From Streptomyces chartreusis (lineage in GTDB: Bacteria > Actinomycetota > Actinomycetes > Streptomycetales > Streptomycetaceae): 64,000 bases of DNA. A program made the position numbers and the translations under genes. Location: NCBI RefSeq assembly GCF_008704715.1, contig NZ_CP023689.1, forward strand, positions 6,634,001 through 6,698,000, read 5' to 3'. The notes below the pieces were generated by a model, which was given only the letters and a program-made list of their open reading frames with translations, ran no database searches and was not told where the DNA came from. Shown piece by piece: positions 36,360-44,082 of the stretch. The stretch's first letter is position 1. Each line of letters begins with the position of its first letter.

Positions 36360-36980
36360 ATGGCCTTGTGGAGATGGAGAAGGCGTCGTGTGAAGGCGGC
36401 CCGCCGCTACCCCGTGCCGCTCACCACGCACCAGCTGTGGATGGTGTCGCTGAGCGCGCCGGTGAGCCGGGACAGGAGCGCCTCGCGGACGACGCTGTAC
36501 CCGTATGTGCGGATCGACGACGACAGCGCCCGGAGCTGGTTGGCCGACCAGTGGGAGATCACCTCGCGTGAGGCCCTGGTCGGCCGGCTCGACGACCTGT
36601 CCCGCAGCGGCTACCGGGCGCGGGCGTACCAGCAGATTGGTGTCTCCCCGCTGGCCTGGGACGCGGCGCTGTACGTCGACATCACGCGCCGGGGCTTCGC
36701 GTGCGGGCTGATCGGCGAGGCCGACGCCTGGACCGCGCTGAAGAACATCGTGCCGACGGTGGTGAGGCAGTACGCCTCCTGGCAGGAGTACGCCGATCAC
36801 TATCTGCTGGGCCGGCAGGTGTGGCGGGCCGGACTGCGGGACGCGGCGGACTCCGATCTGCCGGCGTCGCAGGCGATCGCCGACGAGCATCTGAGGGCCC
36901 TGCTGGACCCGGAGAACCGCGCCAGCCCGTGGAATCAGGCCCCCTGGGAGGCCATAAGCCACCCCGACCGCACCCGCTGA
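36360..36980 (+). CDS. DUF1266 family protein
   Basis: 206 residues. The diagnostic C-terminal region is present: WDAALYVDITRRGFACGLIGEADAWTALKNIVPTVVRQYASWQEYADHYLLGRQVWRAG. The role of DUF1266 is unknown. TAGGGT at 36346-36351 lies 8 bases before the ATG, suggesting a leaderless or near-leaderless transcript. A basic N terminus (WRWRRRRVKAARR) may bind nucleic acid or membrane. Not obviously linked to recO downstream. Confidence 0.78.
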   Translation: MALWRWRRRRVKAARRYPVPLTTHQLWMVSLSAPVSRDRSASRTTLYPYVRIDDDSARSWLADQWEITSREALVGRLDDLSRSGYRARAYQQIGVSPLAWDAALYVDITRRGFACGLIGEADAWTALKNIVPTVVRQYASWQEYADHYLLGRQVWRAGLRDAADSDLPASQAIADEHLRALLDPENRASPWNQAPWEAISHPDRTR

Positions 36981-37006
36981 CCCCTGCCGTACGCGAGAAT
37001 GAACCC

Positions 37007-37138
37007 ATGAGTCTGTTCCGCGACGACGGCATCGTGCTGCGCACCCAGAAGCTGGGTGAGGCGGACCGGATCATGCTGTGCCTACCCGGGGGACAACCCC
37101 CGGACCCCCGGCCGGAGCCCCGCGGAGGCCTGCGATGA
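37007..37138 (+). pseudogene. Truncated duplicate of the recO 5' end (43-codon frame)
   Basis: Encodes the first 22 residues of RecO (MSLFRDDGIVLRTQKLGEAD and on), then runs into a Pro-rich tail ending GGLR with a stop at 37136-37138 that overlaps the ATG of the intact gene. Bases 37007-37074 equal 37135-37202 except for one silent T/C change in codon 2. The start and upstream sequence here look like the original recO leader, so this remnant may now act as a leader peptide. Confidence 0.7.
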
Positions 37139-37202
37139 GCCTGTTCCGCGACGACGGCATCGTGCTGCGCACCCAGAAGCTGGGTGAGGCGGACCGGATC
37201 AT
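37007..37202. repeat. 128-bp partial tandem duplication at the start of recO
   Basis: Two 68-bp copies (37007-37074 and 37135-37202, 67/68 identical) are separated by 60 bases. The separator contains a GC-rich inverted motif (CCCGGGGGACAACCCCCGG at 37086 and on) typical of Streptomyces intergenic palindromes and supplies the GGAGG site used by intact recO. Confidence 0.9.
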
Positions 37203-37881
37203 CACGCTGCTCACCCGCGGGCACGGGCGGGTGCGGGCCGTGGCGCGGGGTGTGCGGCGCACGAAGTCCAAGTTCGGTGCCCGGCTCGAACCCTTCTCCC
37301 ATGTCGACGTGCAGTTCTTCGCGCGGGGGAGCGAGCTGATCGGGCGCGGTCTGCCGCTGTGCACCCAGAGCGAGACCATCGCCCCGTACGGCAGCGGGAT
37401 CGTCAGCGACTACGCCCGCTACACCGCCGGCACGGCAATGCTGGAGACCGCCGAGCGGTTCACCGACCACGAGGGCGAGCCGGCGGTGCAGCAGTATCTG
37501 CTGCTGGTCGGGGCCCTGCGCACGCTGTCCCGCGGCGAGCACGCCCCGCACCTCGTTCTCGACGCCTTCCTGCTGCGGTCCCTCGCCGTGAACGGCTACG
37601 CCCCGACCTTCAGCGACTGTGCGAAGTGCGGCATGCCCGGACCGAACCGCTTCTTCTCGGTCTCCTCCGGGGGCTCGGTCTGTGTCGACTGCCGGGTGCC
37701 CGGTAGCGTCGTACCGTCGCCGCAGACCCTGGAACTGCTCGGGGCGCTGCTGACGGGAGACTGGGGGACCGCGGACGCCTGCGAGCCGCGGTACGTCCGG
37801 GAGGGCAGCGGGCTGGTGTCGGCCTATCTGCACTGGCACATGGAGCGCGGGCTGCGTTCGCTTCGGTACGTGGAAAAGTAG
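37135..37881 (+). CDS. recO: DNA repair protein RecO
   Basis: 248 residues. RecF-pathway mediator: binds RecR and single-strand-binding protein and helps load RecA, and anneals complementary strands. N-terminal OB fold (VLRTQKLGEADRIITLLTRGHGRVRAVARGVRR), then a helical domain and a zinc-type Cys set (CAKCG and CVDCR). Full length. GGAGG at 37124-37128 precedes the ATG with 6-base spacing and derives from the separator inside the duplication, so the ribosome site may differ from that of relatives. uppS follows 17 bases on, as in other Streptomyces. Confidence 0.95.
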   Translation: MSLFRDDGIVLRTQKLGEADRIITLLTRGHGRVRAVARGVRRTKSKFGARLEPFSHVDVQFFARGSELIGRGLPLCTQSETIAPYGSGIVSDYARYTAGTAMLETAERFTDHEGEPAVQQYLLLVGALRTLSRGEHAPHLVLDAFLLRSLAVNGYAPTFSDCAKCGMPGPNRFFSVSSGGSVCVDCRVPGSVVPSPQTLELLGALLTGDWGTADACEPRYVREGSGLVSAYLHWHMERGLRSLRYVEK

Positions 37882-37898
37882 AGGGAGACGACAAGCAC

Positions 37899-38738
37899 AT
37901 GGCGGTAAGTGGGTTCCTCGGGCGCCGGCGACGCGAGTACAGCACGCCGGAGCCGCACCCGTCCGGCGCCCGGGCGCCGAAGCTCCCGGGCGAGCTGATC
38001 CCGAAGCATGTGGCGATCGTCATGGACGGGAACGGCCGCTGGGCCAAGGAGCGCGGGCTGCCGCGCACCGAGGGCCACAAGGTCGGTGCCGAACGGGTGC
38101 TGGACGTCCTCCAGGGCGCCGTCGAGATGGGCGTGGGCGCGATCTCGCTGTACGCCTTCTCCACCGAGAACTGGAAGCGCTCGCCCGACGAGGTGCGCTT
38201 CCTGATGAACTTCAACCGCGACTTCATCCGCAAGACCCGGGACCAGCTCGACGAGCTGGGGATCCGGGTGCGGTGGGTCGGGCGGATGCCCAAGCTGTGG
38301 AAGTCGGTCGCCAAGGAGCTGGAGATCTCCCAGGAGCAGACCAAGGACAACGACAGGCTGACCTTGTACTTCTGCATGAACTACGGCGGCCGGGCCGAGA
38401 TCGCGGACGCCGCGCAGGCCCTCGCCGAGGACGTACGGGCCGGGCGGCTGGACCCGTCCAAGGTCAACGAGAAGACCTTCGCGAAGTACCTCTACTACCC
38501 GGACATGCCGGACGTGGACCTGTTCCTGCGCCCCAGCGGTGAGCAGCGCACCTCCAACTACCTTCTCTGGCAGAGCGCTTACGCCGAGATGGTCTTCCAG
38601 GACGTGCTGTGGCCGGACTTCGACCGGCGTGACCTGTGGCGCGCCTGCGTGGAGTTCGCCTCCCGCGACCGCCGGTTCGGCGGCGCGATCCCGAACGAGG
38701 AACTGCTCGCCATGGAAGGCCGCACCGAGGAGAGCTGA
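37899..38738 (+). CDS. uppS: Isoprenyl transferase (undecaprenyl diphosphate synthase type)
   Basis: 279 residues. Cis-prenyltransferase making the polyprenyl diphosphate carrier for peptidoglycan and wall glycans from isopentenyl diphosphate. Signature blocks: HVAIVMDGNGRWAKERGLPRTEGHK with the catalytic Asp, LYAFSTENWKRSPDEV, and the C-terminal PDVDLFLRPSGEQRTSNYLLWQSAYAE. A short basic N-terminal extension is usual in actinobacteria. GGGAG upstream of ATG 37899. Co-oriented with recO; a strong hairpin ends the unit. Confidence 0.95.
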   Translation: MAVSGFLGRRRREYSTPEPHPSGARAPKLPGELIPKHVAIVMDGNGRWAKERGLPRTEGHKVGAERVLDVLQGAVEMGVGAISLYAFSTENWKRSPDEVRFLMNFNRDFIRKTRDQLDELGIRVRWVGRMPKLWKSVAKELEISQEQTKDNDRLTLYFCMNYGGRAEIADAAQALAEDVRAGRLDPSKVNEKTFAKYLYYPDMPDVDLFLRPSGEQRTSNYLLWQSAYAEMVFQDVLWPDFDRRDLWRACVEFASRDRRFGGAIPNEELLAMEGRTEES

Positions 38739-38754
38739 CCTCCGGCGCATACGG

Positions 38755-38792
38755 GAACGGCCCCGCTCCACCGAAGTGGAGCGGGGCCGTTC
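38755..38792 (+). terminator. Strong stem-loop after uppS
   Basis: A perfect 17-bp stem (GAACGGCCCCGCTCCAC with its complement) closed by a CGAA tetraloop, 16 bases after the uppS stop. It also lies 17 bases past the end of the convergent secreted-protein gene, so it can serve both strands. Confidence 0.88.
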
Positions 38793-38808
38793 GCGGTTCC
38801 GGCCGACC

Positions 38809-39216
38809 TTAGTGGTCGTTCAGGAACGTGTAGTCCTTGCACTCGCCGTCGGGCGCGCGGCAGAACTTGAAGCCGATGCGGGTGTTCTCCGGCAGGTCGT
38901 ACTTGCCGCCCATGCTGGCCTTCTTGGTGGCGGTGTTGCCCTCGCCACCGACGGTGAAGGAGTAGCGCGGGTTGCCGTCCGGGCTGCCGATGTACACGTT
39001 CATCGTGACACCACGGCCGTCGGCGTCGTTGTCCTTGATCGTGACAACGTCACCGTACTCGTTGAAGAAGCCGGTGCCGCTCCAGTCGACGCCGGGCACG
39101 TTGCCCCAGGCGTCCCCCGTGTGCATGGTGTGGTCGGCGGCGGAGGCGGTGTTCGCGACAGCCAGCACGAGCGCGGCGCTCGCGGCGGCCACACCTGCCA
39201 TACGTCCCAGTCTCAA
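38809..39216 (-). CDS. Small secreted protein, unknown function
   Basis: 135 residues with a Sec signal peptide (RLGRMAGVAAASAALVLAVANTASA, cleavage before ADHTMH). The mature 110 residues are beta-rich, with a two-Cys end (KFCRAPDGECKDY) likely forming a disulfide. No family recognised. The TTG at 39216 is chosen because GGGGAG lies at 39223-39228 and the signal peptide then has normal length; ATG 39273 would prepend residues that spoil it. A 9-bp hairpin sits in the leader. Confidence 0.75.
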   Translation of the reverse strand: MRLGRMAGVAAASAALVLAVANTASAADHTMHTGDAWGNVPGVDWSGTGFFNEYGDVVTIKDNDADGRGVTMNVYIGSPDGNPRYSFTVGGEGNTATKKASMGGKYDLPENTRIGFKFCRAPDGECKDYTFLNDH

Positions 39217-39239
39217 GTTGTTCTCCCCTGTGATCTGTG

Positions 39240-39263
39240 CGGCTCCTGTGGTCGCAGGAGCCG
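39240..39263 (-). promoter_or_regulatory. Stem-loop in the leader of the secreted-protein gene
   Basis: CGGCTCCTG and CAGGAGCCG pair over a 6-base loop, ending 11 bases before the GGGGAG ribosome site. A TATGAT-like -10 lies just upstream (39274-39269), so the hairpin would sit at the very 5' end of the message and could stabilise it or gate translation. Confidence 0.4.
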
Positions 39264-39337
39264 TAATGATCATATGAACACAAGATCACGAAGGGATCAC
39301 AAGGGGTCTATCTTTTGGCCAACTGGCCTGATTTACC

Positions 39338-39754
39338 TCAGCCGTTGGCGGCTGCGCACTCCGCACATGTGCCGAAGATCTCAACCGTGTGCGCCACGTT
39401 CACATAGCCGTGTTCGGCCGCGATCGCGTCGGCCCACTTCTCCACGGCCGGGCCCTCGACCTCGACCGCCTTGCCGCAGACACGGCAGACGAGATGGTGG
39501 TGGTGCTCGCCGGTCGAGCAGCGGCGGTAGACCGACTCGCCGTCGGAGGTGCGCAGGACGTCGACCTCGCCGGCGTCGGCGAGGGACTGGAGGGTGCGGT
39601 AGACCGTGGTGAGGCCGACCGAGTCGCCCTTGTGCTTGAGCATGTCGTGGAGCTCCTGCGCGCTGCGGAACTCGTCGACCTCGTCCAGGGCCGCCGCCAC
39701 AGCGGCCCGCTGCCGCGTCGCGCGGCCCTTCACGGGCGGTCCAGCGGTCGTCAC
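39338..39754 (-). CDS. zur: Fur-family zinc uptake regulator (Zur)
   Basis: 138 residues. Winged helix with QRAAVAAALDEVDEFRSAQELHDMLKHKGDSVGLTTVYRTLQSLADAGEVDVL, the metal site GEHHHHLVCRVCGK and a structural zinc pair GTCAEC near the C terminus. The next genes upstream on this strand encode a Znu-type importer, which identifies this Fur paralogue as the zinc sensor. With zinc bound it represses uptake genes at boxes like those at 42477-42513. It lies 61 bases after znuB on the same strand. Confidence 0.92.
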   Translation of the reverse strand: MTTAGPPVKGRATRQRAAVAAALDEVDEFRSAQELHDMLKHKGDSVGLTTVYRTLQSLADAGEVDVLRTSDGESVYRRCSTGEHHHHLVCRVCGKAVEVEGPAVEKWADAIAAEHGYVNVAHTVEIFGTCAECAAANG

Positions 39755-39815
39755 CGGTTTGCCTCCTCACGTCTGCGCCTTGCCGGGCCATTGTGCCAGC
39801 CCCGGCTGAGCGCGG

Positions 39816-40718
39816 TCAGACGCTCACCTTCCCGTCGCTCTCCCTGCTGGCCGGAATCGCGCACTCCGCCGGGTCTCCGGAAGGTTGTGCCGCCGCCAGG
39901 GCACGGGCCCTGCGCCGGGCCAGCGGGGTCGCCAGCGCGGTCAGCGCGATGAACGCGCCGATGGTCAGCAGCACGATCGTCGCGCCGGGCGGCACGTCCT
40001 GGTAGTACGAGGTCACGGTGCCGCCGATGGTCACCGTGATGCCGATCGCCACGGCGATGGCGAACGTCGCCGCGAAGCTGCGCGTCAGCTGCTGCGCCGC
40101 CGCCACCGGCACCACCATCAGCGCGCTCACCAGCAGCAGCCCGACCACGCGCATGGCGACCGTCACGGTCACCGCCGCGGTGATCGCAGTCAGCAGGTTC
40201 AGGGCGCGCACCGGAAGGCCGGTGACCCTCGCGAACTCCTCGTCCTGGCTCACCGCGAACAGCTGGCGGCGCAGCCCGAGCGTGACGAGCACCACGAAGG
40301 CGGCGAGCAGGATGATCGCCGTCACGTCCGACTCGCTCACCGTGGACAGCGAACCGAAGAGGTACGACGTCAGGTTCGCGTTGGAGCCGTTCGGCGCGAG
40401 GTTGATCAGCATCACGCCACCGGCCATGCCGCCGTAGAAGAGCATCGCGAGGGCGATGTCGCCGCGGGTGCGGCCGTACCAGCGGATCAGCTCCATCAGC
40501 ACCGCGCCGAGCACCGACACCAGCGTCGCCATCCACACCGGCGACCAGGACAGCAGGAAGCCGAGGCCGACGCCGGTCATCGCCACATGGCCGATGCCGT
40601 CGCCCATCAGGGCCTGGCGGCGCTGGACGAGGTAGATGCCGACGGCGGGGGCCGTGATGCCGACCAGGACGGCGGCGAGCAGCGCCCGCTGCATGAATTC
40701 GTAGTTCAGGAAGTCCAT
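39816..40718 (-). CDS. znuB: Zinc ABC transporter permease ZnuB
   Basis: 300 residues, ABC-3 family permease with eight or nine membrane segments, beginning FLNYEFMQRALLAAVLVGITAPAVGIYLVQRRQALMGDGIGHVAMTG, which contains the family signature. The conserved LFGSLSTVS and VGLLLVSALMVVPVAAAQ regions are present. Its ATG overlaps the znuC stop (ATGA). Forms the membrane channel for zinc import. Confidence 0.93.
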   Translation of the reverse strand: MDFLNYEFMQRALLAAVLVGITAPAVGIYLVQRRQALMGDGIGHVAMTGVGLGFLLSWSPVWMATLVSVLGAVLMELIRWYGRTRGDIALAMLFYGGMAGGVMLINLAPNGSNANLTSYLFGSLSTVSESDVTAIILLAAFVVLVTLGLRRQLFAVSQDEEFARVTGLPVRALNLLTAITAAVTVTVAMRVVGLLLVSALMVVPVAAAQQLTRSFAATFAIAVAIGITVTIGGTVTSYYQDVPPGATIVLLTIGAFIALTALATPLARRRARALAAAQPSGDPAECAIPASRESDGKVSV

Positions 40719-41485
40719 CAGCTCAGCAGTCCCGTCCGGATCGGTTCGGCGTCGTGAGCCGCGTGCGGGTGTACGTGGTCGTGGCCGGGCAGCGCGTGCT
40801 GGCCGAGCGCCTTCGGGGGCGGTCCGTCGTGCATGACGCAGCCGTCGCGCAGGACGACCGCCCGGTCGATCAAGGGCTCCAGGGGCCCCAGCTCGTGCAG
40901 CACGAGCAGGACCGTCGCACCGCCCGCGACCTGCTCGGTGAGCGTGTGCGCGAGCACTTCCTGGCTGGCCAGGTCCACGCCCGCCATCGGTTCGTCCATG
41001 ATCAGCAGCTCGGGTTCGGAGGCCAGCGCGCGGGCGATGAGCACCCGCTGGTGCTGGCCGCCGGACAGGGCGTTCACGGAGTCCTTCACCCGGTCCGCCA
41101 TGCCGACCAGCTCCAGGGCGTGCCGTACGGCCGCGTGGTCGGCCTTGCGGAAGACGCCGAAGCGGGTGCGGGACAGGCGGCCCGAGGAGACGACCTCGCC
41201 GACCGTGGCGGGCACCCCGCCGGCGGCCGTCGTGCGCTGCGGGACGTAGCCCACCCGCGCCCAGTCGCGGAACCGGGCCCGCGCGGTGCCGAACAGCTCG
41301 ATCTCGCCGGCGCTGACCGGCACCTGGCCGATGACGCTGCGCACGGCCGTCGACTTGCCGGAGCCGTTGGCGCCGAGCAGGGCGACGACCTCACCGCGGT
41401 GCACGGTGAGGTCGATGCCGCGCAGGACGGGGCGCGAGCCCAGCTCGGCGCGGACGCCGCGCAGCGAAATGACGGGCTCGGTCAT
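40718..41485 (-). CDS. znuC: Zinc ABC transporter ATP-binding protein ZnuC
   Basis: 255 residues. P-loop GANGSGKST, Q-loop YVPQRTTA, signature LSGGQHQRVLIARAL, Walker B LLIMDEPMAGVD and H-loop LVLHELG. The C-terminal 25 residues are His-rich (HALPGHDHVHPHAAHD), a common zinc-handling tail. ATG 41485 is preferred over 41509 because GGAGG precedes it by 5 bases. Coupled to znuB. Confidence 0.93.
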   Translation of the reverse strand: MTEPVISLRGVRAELGSRPVLRGIDLTVHRGEVVALLGANGSGKSTAVRSVIGQVPVSAGEIELFGTARARFRDWARVGYVPQRTTAAGGVPATVGEVVSSGRLSRTRFGVFRKADHAAVRHALELVGMADRVKDSVNALSGGQHQRVLIARALASEPELLIMDEPMAGVDLASQEVLAHTLTEQVAGGATVLLVLHELGPLEPLIDRAVVLRDGCVMHDGPPPKALGQHALPGHDHVHPHAAHDAEPIRTGLLS

Positions 41486-41505
41486 GCCGTCCTCCGTAGG
41501 GTCGA

Positions 41506-42477
41506 TCATTTGGCTCCCAGGGCGGTCTTCAGGGCCGCGAGGTTGGCCTCCATGACCCCGAAGTAGTCGTCGCCCCTGGACTTGTCGGTGATGCCCTCCA
41601 GCGGATCGAGCACGTCCGTCTTCAGGCCGGCGTCGTCGGCGAGGGTCTTCGCGGTCTTGTCGGACACGAGTGTCTCGTAGAACACGGTGGTCACACCGTC
41701 CGCCCCGGCCTCCTTCTGGAGCTCCTTCATCCGGGCCGGACTCGGCTCGCTGTCCGGGTCGACGCCGGTGATGGCCTCCTGCGTCAGGCCGTAGCGCTCG
41801 GCGAGGTAGCCGAAGGCGGAGTGGTTGGTGAAGAAGACCTTGGAGCGGGTGTCCTTCAGGCCGTCCGCGAACTCGGTGTTCAGCGCGCCGAGCCTCTTGA
41901 CCAGGGCCTCGGTGTTCTTCTTGTAGTCGGCCGCGTGGTCGGGGTCCGCCTTCTCGAAGGCCGTGCCGACGCCCTTGGCGATCTCGGCGTACTTCACCGG
42001 GTCGAGCCAGACGTGCGGGTCGAGGGCGTGCCCCTCCTCCTCGGAGTGCGATTCCTCGGAGTGGGCCTCCTCGCCCTCGTGGTCGTGCTCGACGTCGCCG
42101 TGGTCCTCCAGCTTCGTGAGGGTGGCGGCGTCGATCTTCGTGTCGAGGCCGGACTGGCCGATGGCCTCGTCCACCGAGGGCTGCAGGCCCTTGAGGTAGA
42201 GGGCCGCGTCGGAGTCCTCCAGCTGGGCCCGCTGCCGGGCGCTGATCTCCAGGTCGTGCGGCTCCTGGCCGGGCTCGGTGAGGCTGGTGACCTTCACATG
42301 GTCCTTGCCGATCTGCTCGGCGAGGAAGGCCATGGGGTAGAACGACGCGACGACGTCGAACTTGTCCGTGTTGCCCGCGGCGGCGCTGTCCGAGGAGCAG
42401 GCCGTCAGGGTGCCGATACCGACTGCGGTGACGGCCGCGAGGGCGATCCCGGATATGTGAGGTCGTCGTACGTTCAT
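41506..42477 (-). CDS. znuA: Zinc ABC transporter substrate-binding lipoprotein ZnuA
   Basis: 323 residues. Lipoprotein signal with lipobox LTAC, then a cluster A-I metal-binding protein: FYPMAFLAEQIG, PGQEPHDLEISARQ (first His ligand), the flexible acidic His-rich loop HGDVEHDHEGEEAHSEESHSEEEGHALDPHVWLDP, and FFTNHSAFGYLAERYGL (third His). It captures zinc outside the cell. The promoter geometry (TTGACA-N18-GAAAAT, 7 bases to ATG 42477) suggests a leaderless message starting at this codon; the ATG 9 bases upstream would fall before the transcription start. Confidence 0.93.
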   Translation of the reverse strand: MNVRRPHISGIALAAVTAVGIGTLTACSSDSAAAGNTDKFDVVASFYPMAFLAEQIGKDHVKVTSLTEPGQEPHDLEISARQRAQLEDSDAALYLKGLQPSVDEAIGQSGLDTKIDAATLTKLEDHGDVEHDHEGEEAHSEESHSEEEGHALDPHVWLDPVKYAEIAKGVGTAFEKADPDHAADYKKNTEALVKRLGALNTEFADGLKDTRSKVFFTNHSAFGYLAERYGLTQEAITGVDPDSEPSPARMKELQKEAGADGVTTVFYETLVSDKTAKTLADDAGLKTDVLDPLEGITDKSRGDDYFGVMEANLAALKTALGAK

Positions 42478-42514
42478 GACAGTCATTTTCAGCGAAGTTG
42501 GAAACGGTTGTCAA
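42477..42514 (-). promoter_or_regulatory. znuA promoter with two candidate Zur boxes
   Basis: On the minus strand TTGACA (42514-42509) and GAAAAT (42490-42485) form a promoter with an 18-base spacer. Two sites match the Streptomyces Zur palindrome TGAAAATGATTTTCA as I recall it: TGACAGTCATTTTCA at 42477-42491 (12/15, covering the -10) and TGGAAACGGTTGTCA at 42499-42513 (11/15, covering the -35). Centres are 22 bp apart, two helical turns, so two Zur dimers could bind one face. Confidence 0.7.
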
Positions 42515-42549
42515 CAAGCGTGAGCGGCCGTCCACAGAGGGCTACCGAT

Positions 42550-42580
42550 TTGATTGAGGGGGAGTGCCCGCCGGTACCCT
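42550..42580 (+). promoter_or_regulatory. Candidate glyS promoter
   Basis: TTGATT (42550-42555) and TACCCT (42575-42580) with a 19-base spacer, leaving a leader of about 53 bases before the GTG at 42640. No T-box-like structure is evident in that leader. Confidence 0.4.
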
Positions 42581-42639
42581 GAAGCATTCGCTGTGAAGCG
42601 CCTCGCTTCGTCGCCCGTCGTCGTAATGAAGAGAGCACC

Positions 42640-44022
42640 GTGGCCGCCGACAAGATCGACACCATCGTCAGCCTGAGCAAGCGCCGTGGCTTCGTTTTCC
42701 CTTGTAGTGAGATCTACGGCGGCCAGAAGGCCGCCTGGGACTACGGGCCGCTGGGTGTCGAGCTCAAGGAGAACCTCAAGCGCCAGTGGTGGCGCTACAT
42801 GGTGACGTCGCGCGAGGACGTCGTCGGGCTCGACTCGTCCGTGATCCTGGCGCCCGAGGTCTGGGTCGCCTCCGGCCACGTCGCCACCTTCACGGACCCG
42901 CTCACCGAGTGCACCTCCTGCCACAAGCGGTTCCGCGCGGACCACCTGGAGGAGGCGTACGAGGCCAAGAAGGGCCACCTCCCGGAGAACGGCCTCGCGG
43001 ACATCAACTGCCCGAACTGCGGCAACAAGGGCCAGTTCACCGAGCCCAAGCAGTTCTCGGGTCTTCTCTCCACCCACCTCGGCCCGACGCAGGACTCCGG
43101 CTCCGTCGCCTACCTGCGCCCCGAGACCGCCCAGGGCATCTTCACCAACTTCGCCCAGGTGCAGACCGCTTCGCGCAAGAAGCCGCCGTTCGGCATCGCC
43201 CAGATGGGCAAGTCCTTCCGCAACGAGATCACGCCCGGCAACTTCATCTTCCGCACCCGCGAGTTCGAGCAGATGGAGATGGAGTTCTTCGTCAAGCCGG
43301 GCGAGGACGAGAAGTGGCAGGAGTACTGGATGGAGCAGCGCTGGAACTGGTACACCGGCCTGGGTATGCGCGAGGAGAACATGCGGTGGTACGAGCACCC
43401 GAAGGAGAAGCTCTCCCACTACTCCAAGCGCACCGCTGACATCGAGTACCGCTTCCAGTTCGGCGGCAACGAGTGGGGCGAGCTGGAGGGCGTCGCCAAC
43501 CGCACCGACTACGACCTGAACGCCCACTCCAAGGCCTCCGGTCACGACCTCTTCTACTACGACCAGGAGGCCCAGGAGCGCTGGACGCCGTACGTCATCG
43601 AGCCGGCCGCCGGTGTCGGCCGCGCGATGCTGGCGTTCCTGCTCGACGCCTACGTCGAGGACGAGGCGCCGAACGCCAAGGGCAAGATGGAGAAGCGCAC
43701 GGTGCTGCGCCTCGACCACCGCCTGGCGCCGGTGAAGGTCGCGGTGCTCCCGCTCTCCCGCAACCCCGAGCTCTCCCCGAAGGCCAAGGGCCTCGCCCAG
43801 GCGCTGCGGCAGAACTGGAACATCGAGTTCGACGACGCGGGCGCGATCGGCCGCCGCTACCGCCGTCAGGACGAGATCGGTACGCCGTACTGCGTGACGG
43901 TCGACTTCGACACGCTCGAGGACAACGCGGTGACGGTGCGTGAGCGTGACTCCATGAAGCAGGAACGCATCTCCCTGGACCAGATCGAGGGCTACCTGGC
44001 CAGCCGCCTCATCGGCTGCTAA
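42640..44022 (+). CDS. glyS: Glycyl-tRNA synthetase (dimeric, class II)
   Basis: 460 residues; charges tRNA-Gly in the cytoplasm. Class II signatures: motif 1 in the AAWDYGPLGVELKENLKRQWW region, motif 2 FRNEITPGNFIFRTREFEQMEMEFF and motif 3 in EPAAGVGRAMLAFLLDAY. Zinc-type Cys residues CTSCHKRF and CPNCGNKG are inserted after motif 1. The C-terminal anticodon-binding domain begins LAPVKVAVLPLSR. Actinobacteria use this alpha2 eukaryote-like enzyme, often called GlyQS or GlyS. GTG start. Confidence 0.96.
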   Translation: MAADKIDTIVSLSKRRGFVFPCSEIYGGQKAAWDYGPLGVELKENLKRQWWRYMVTSREDVVGLDSSVILAPEVWVASGHVATFTDPLTECTSCHKRFRADHLEEAYEAKKGHLPENGLADINCPNCGNKGQFTEPKQFSGLLSTHLGPTQDSGSVAYLRPETAQGIFTNFAQVQTASRKKPPFGIAQMGKSFRNEITPGNFIFRTREFEQMEMEFFVKPGEDEKWQEYWMEQRWNWYTGLGMREENMRWYEHPKEKLSHYSKRTADIEYRFQFGGNEWGELEGVANRTDYDLNAHSKASGHDLFYYDQEAQERWTPYVIEPAAGVGRAMLAFLLDAYVEDEAPNAKGKMEKRTVLRLDHRLAPVKVAVLPLSRNPELSPKAKGLAQALRQNWNIEFDDAGAIGRRYRRQDEIGTPYCVTVDFDTLEDNAVTVRERDSMKQERISLDQIEGYLASRLIGC

Positions 44023-44045
44023 CCCGCACCACGATCGCCGCACGG

Positions 44046-44075
44046 TTCCCCGCGCCCCACGAAGGGCGCGGGGAA
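44046..44075. terminator. Stem-loop between glyS and the convergent nuclease gene
   Basis: TTCCCCGCGCCC pairs perfectly with GGGCGCGGGGAA across a 6-base loop. It is a diverged member of the same repeat family seen at 515-574. Confidence 0.82.
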
Positions 44076-44082
44076 TTGTCGT

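Noticed and set aside
40718..42535. 605-codon frame suggesting a ZnuA-ZnuC fusion
   Set aside because: The upstream half is out of frame with znuA and has no lipoprotein features; ZnuC starts at 41485.
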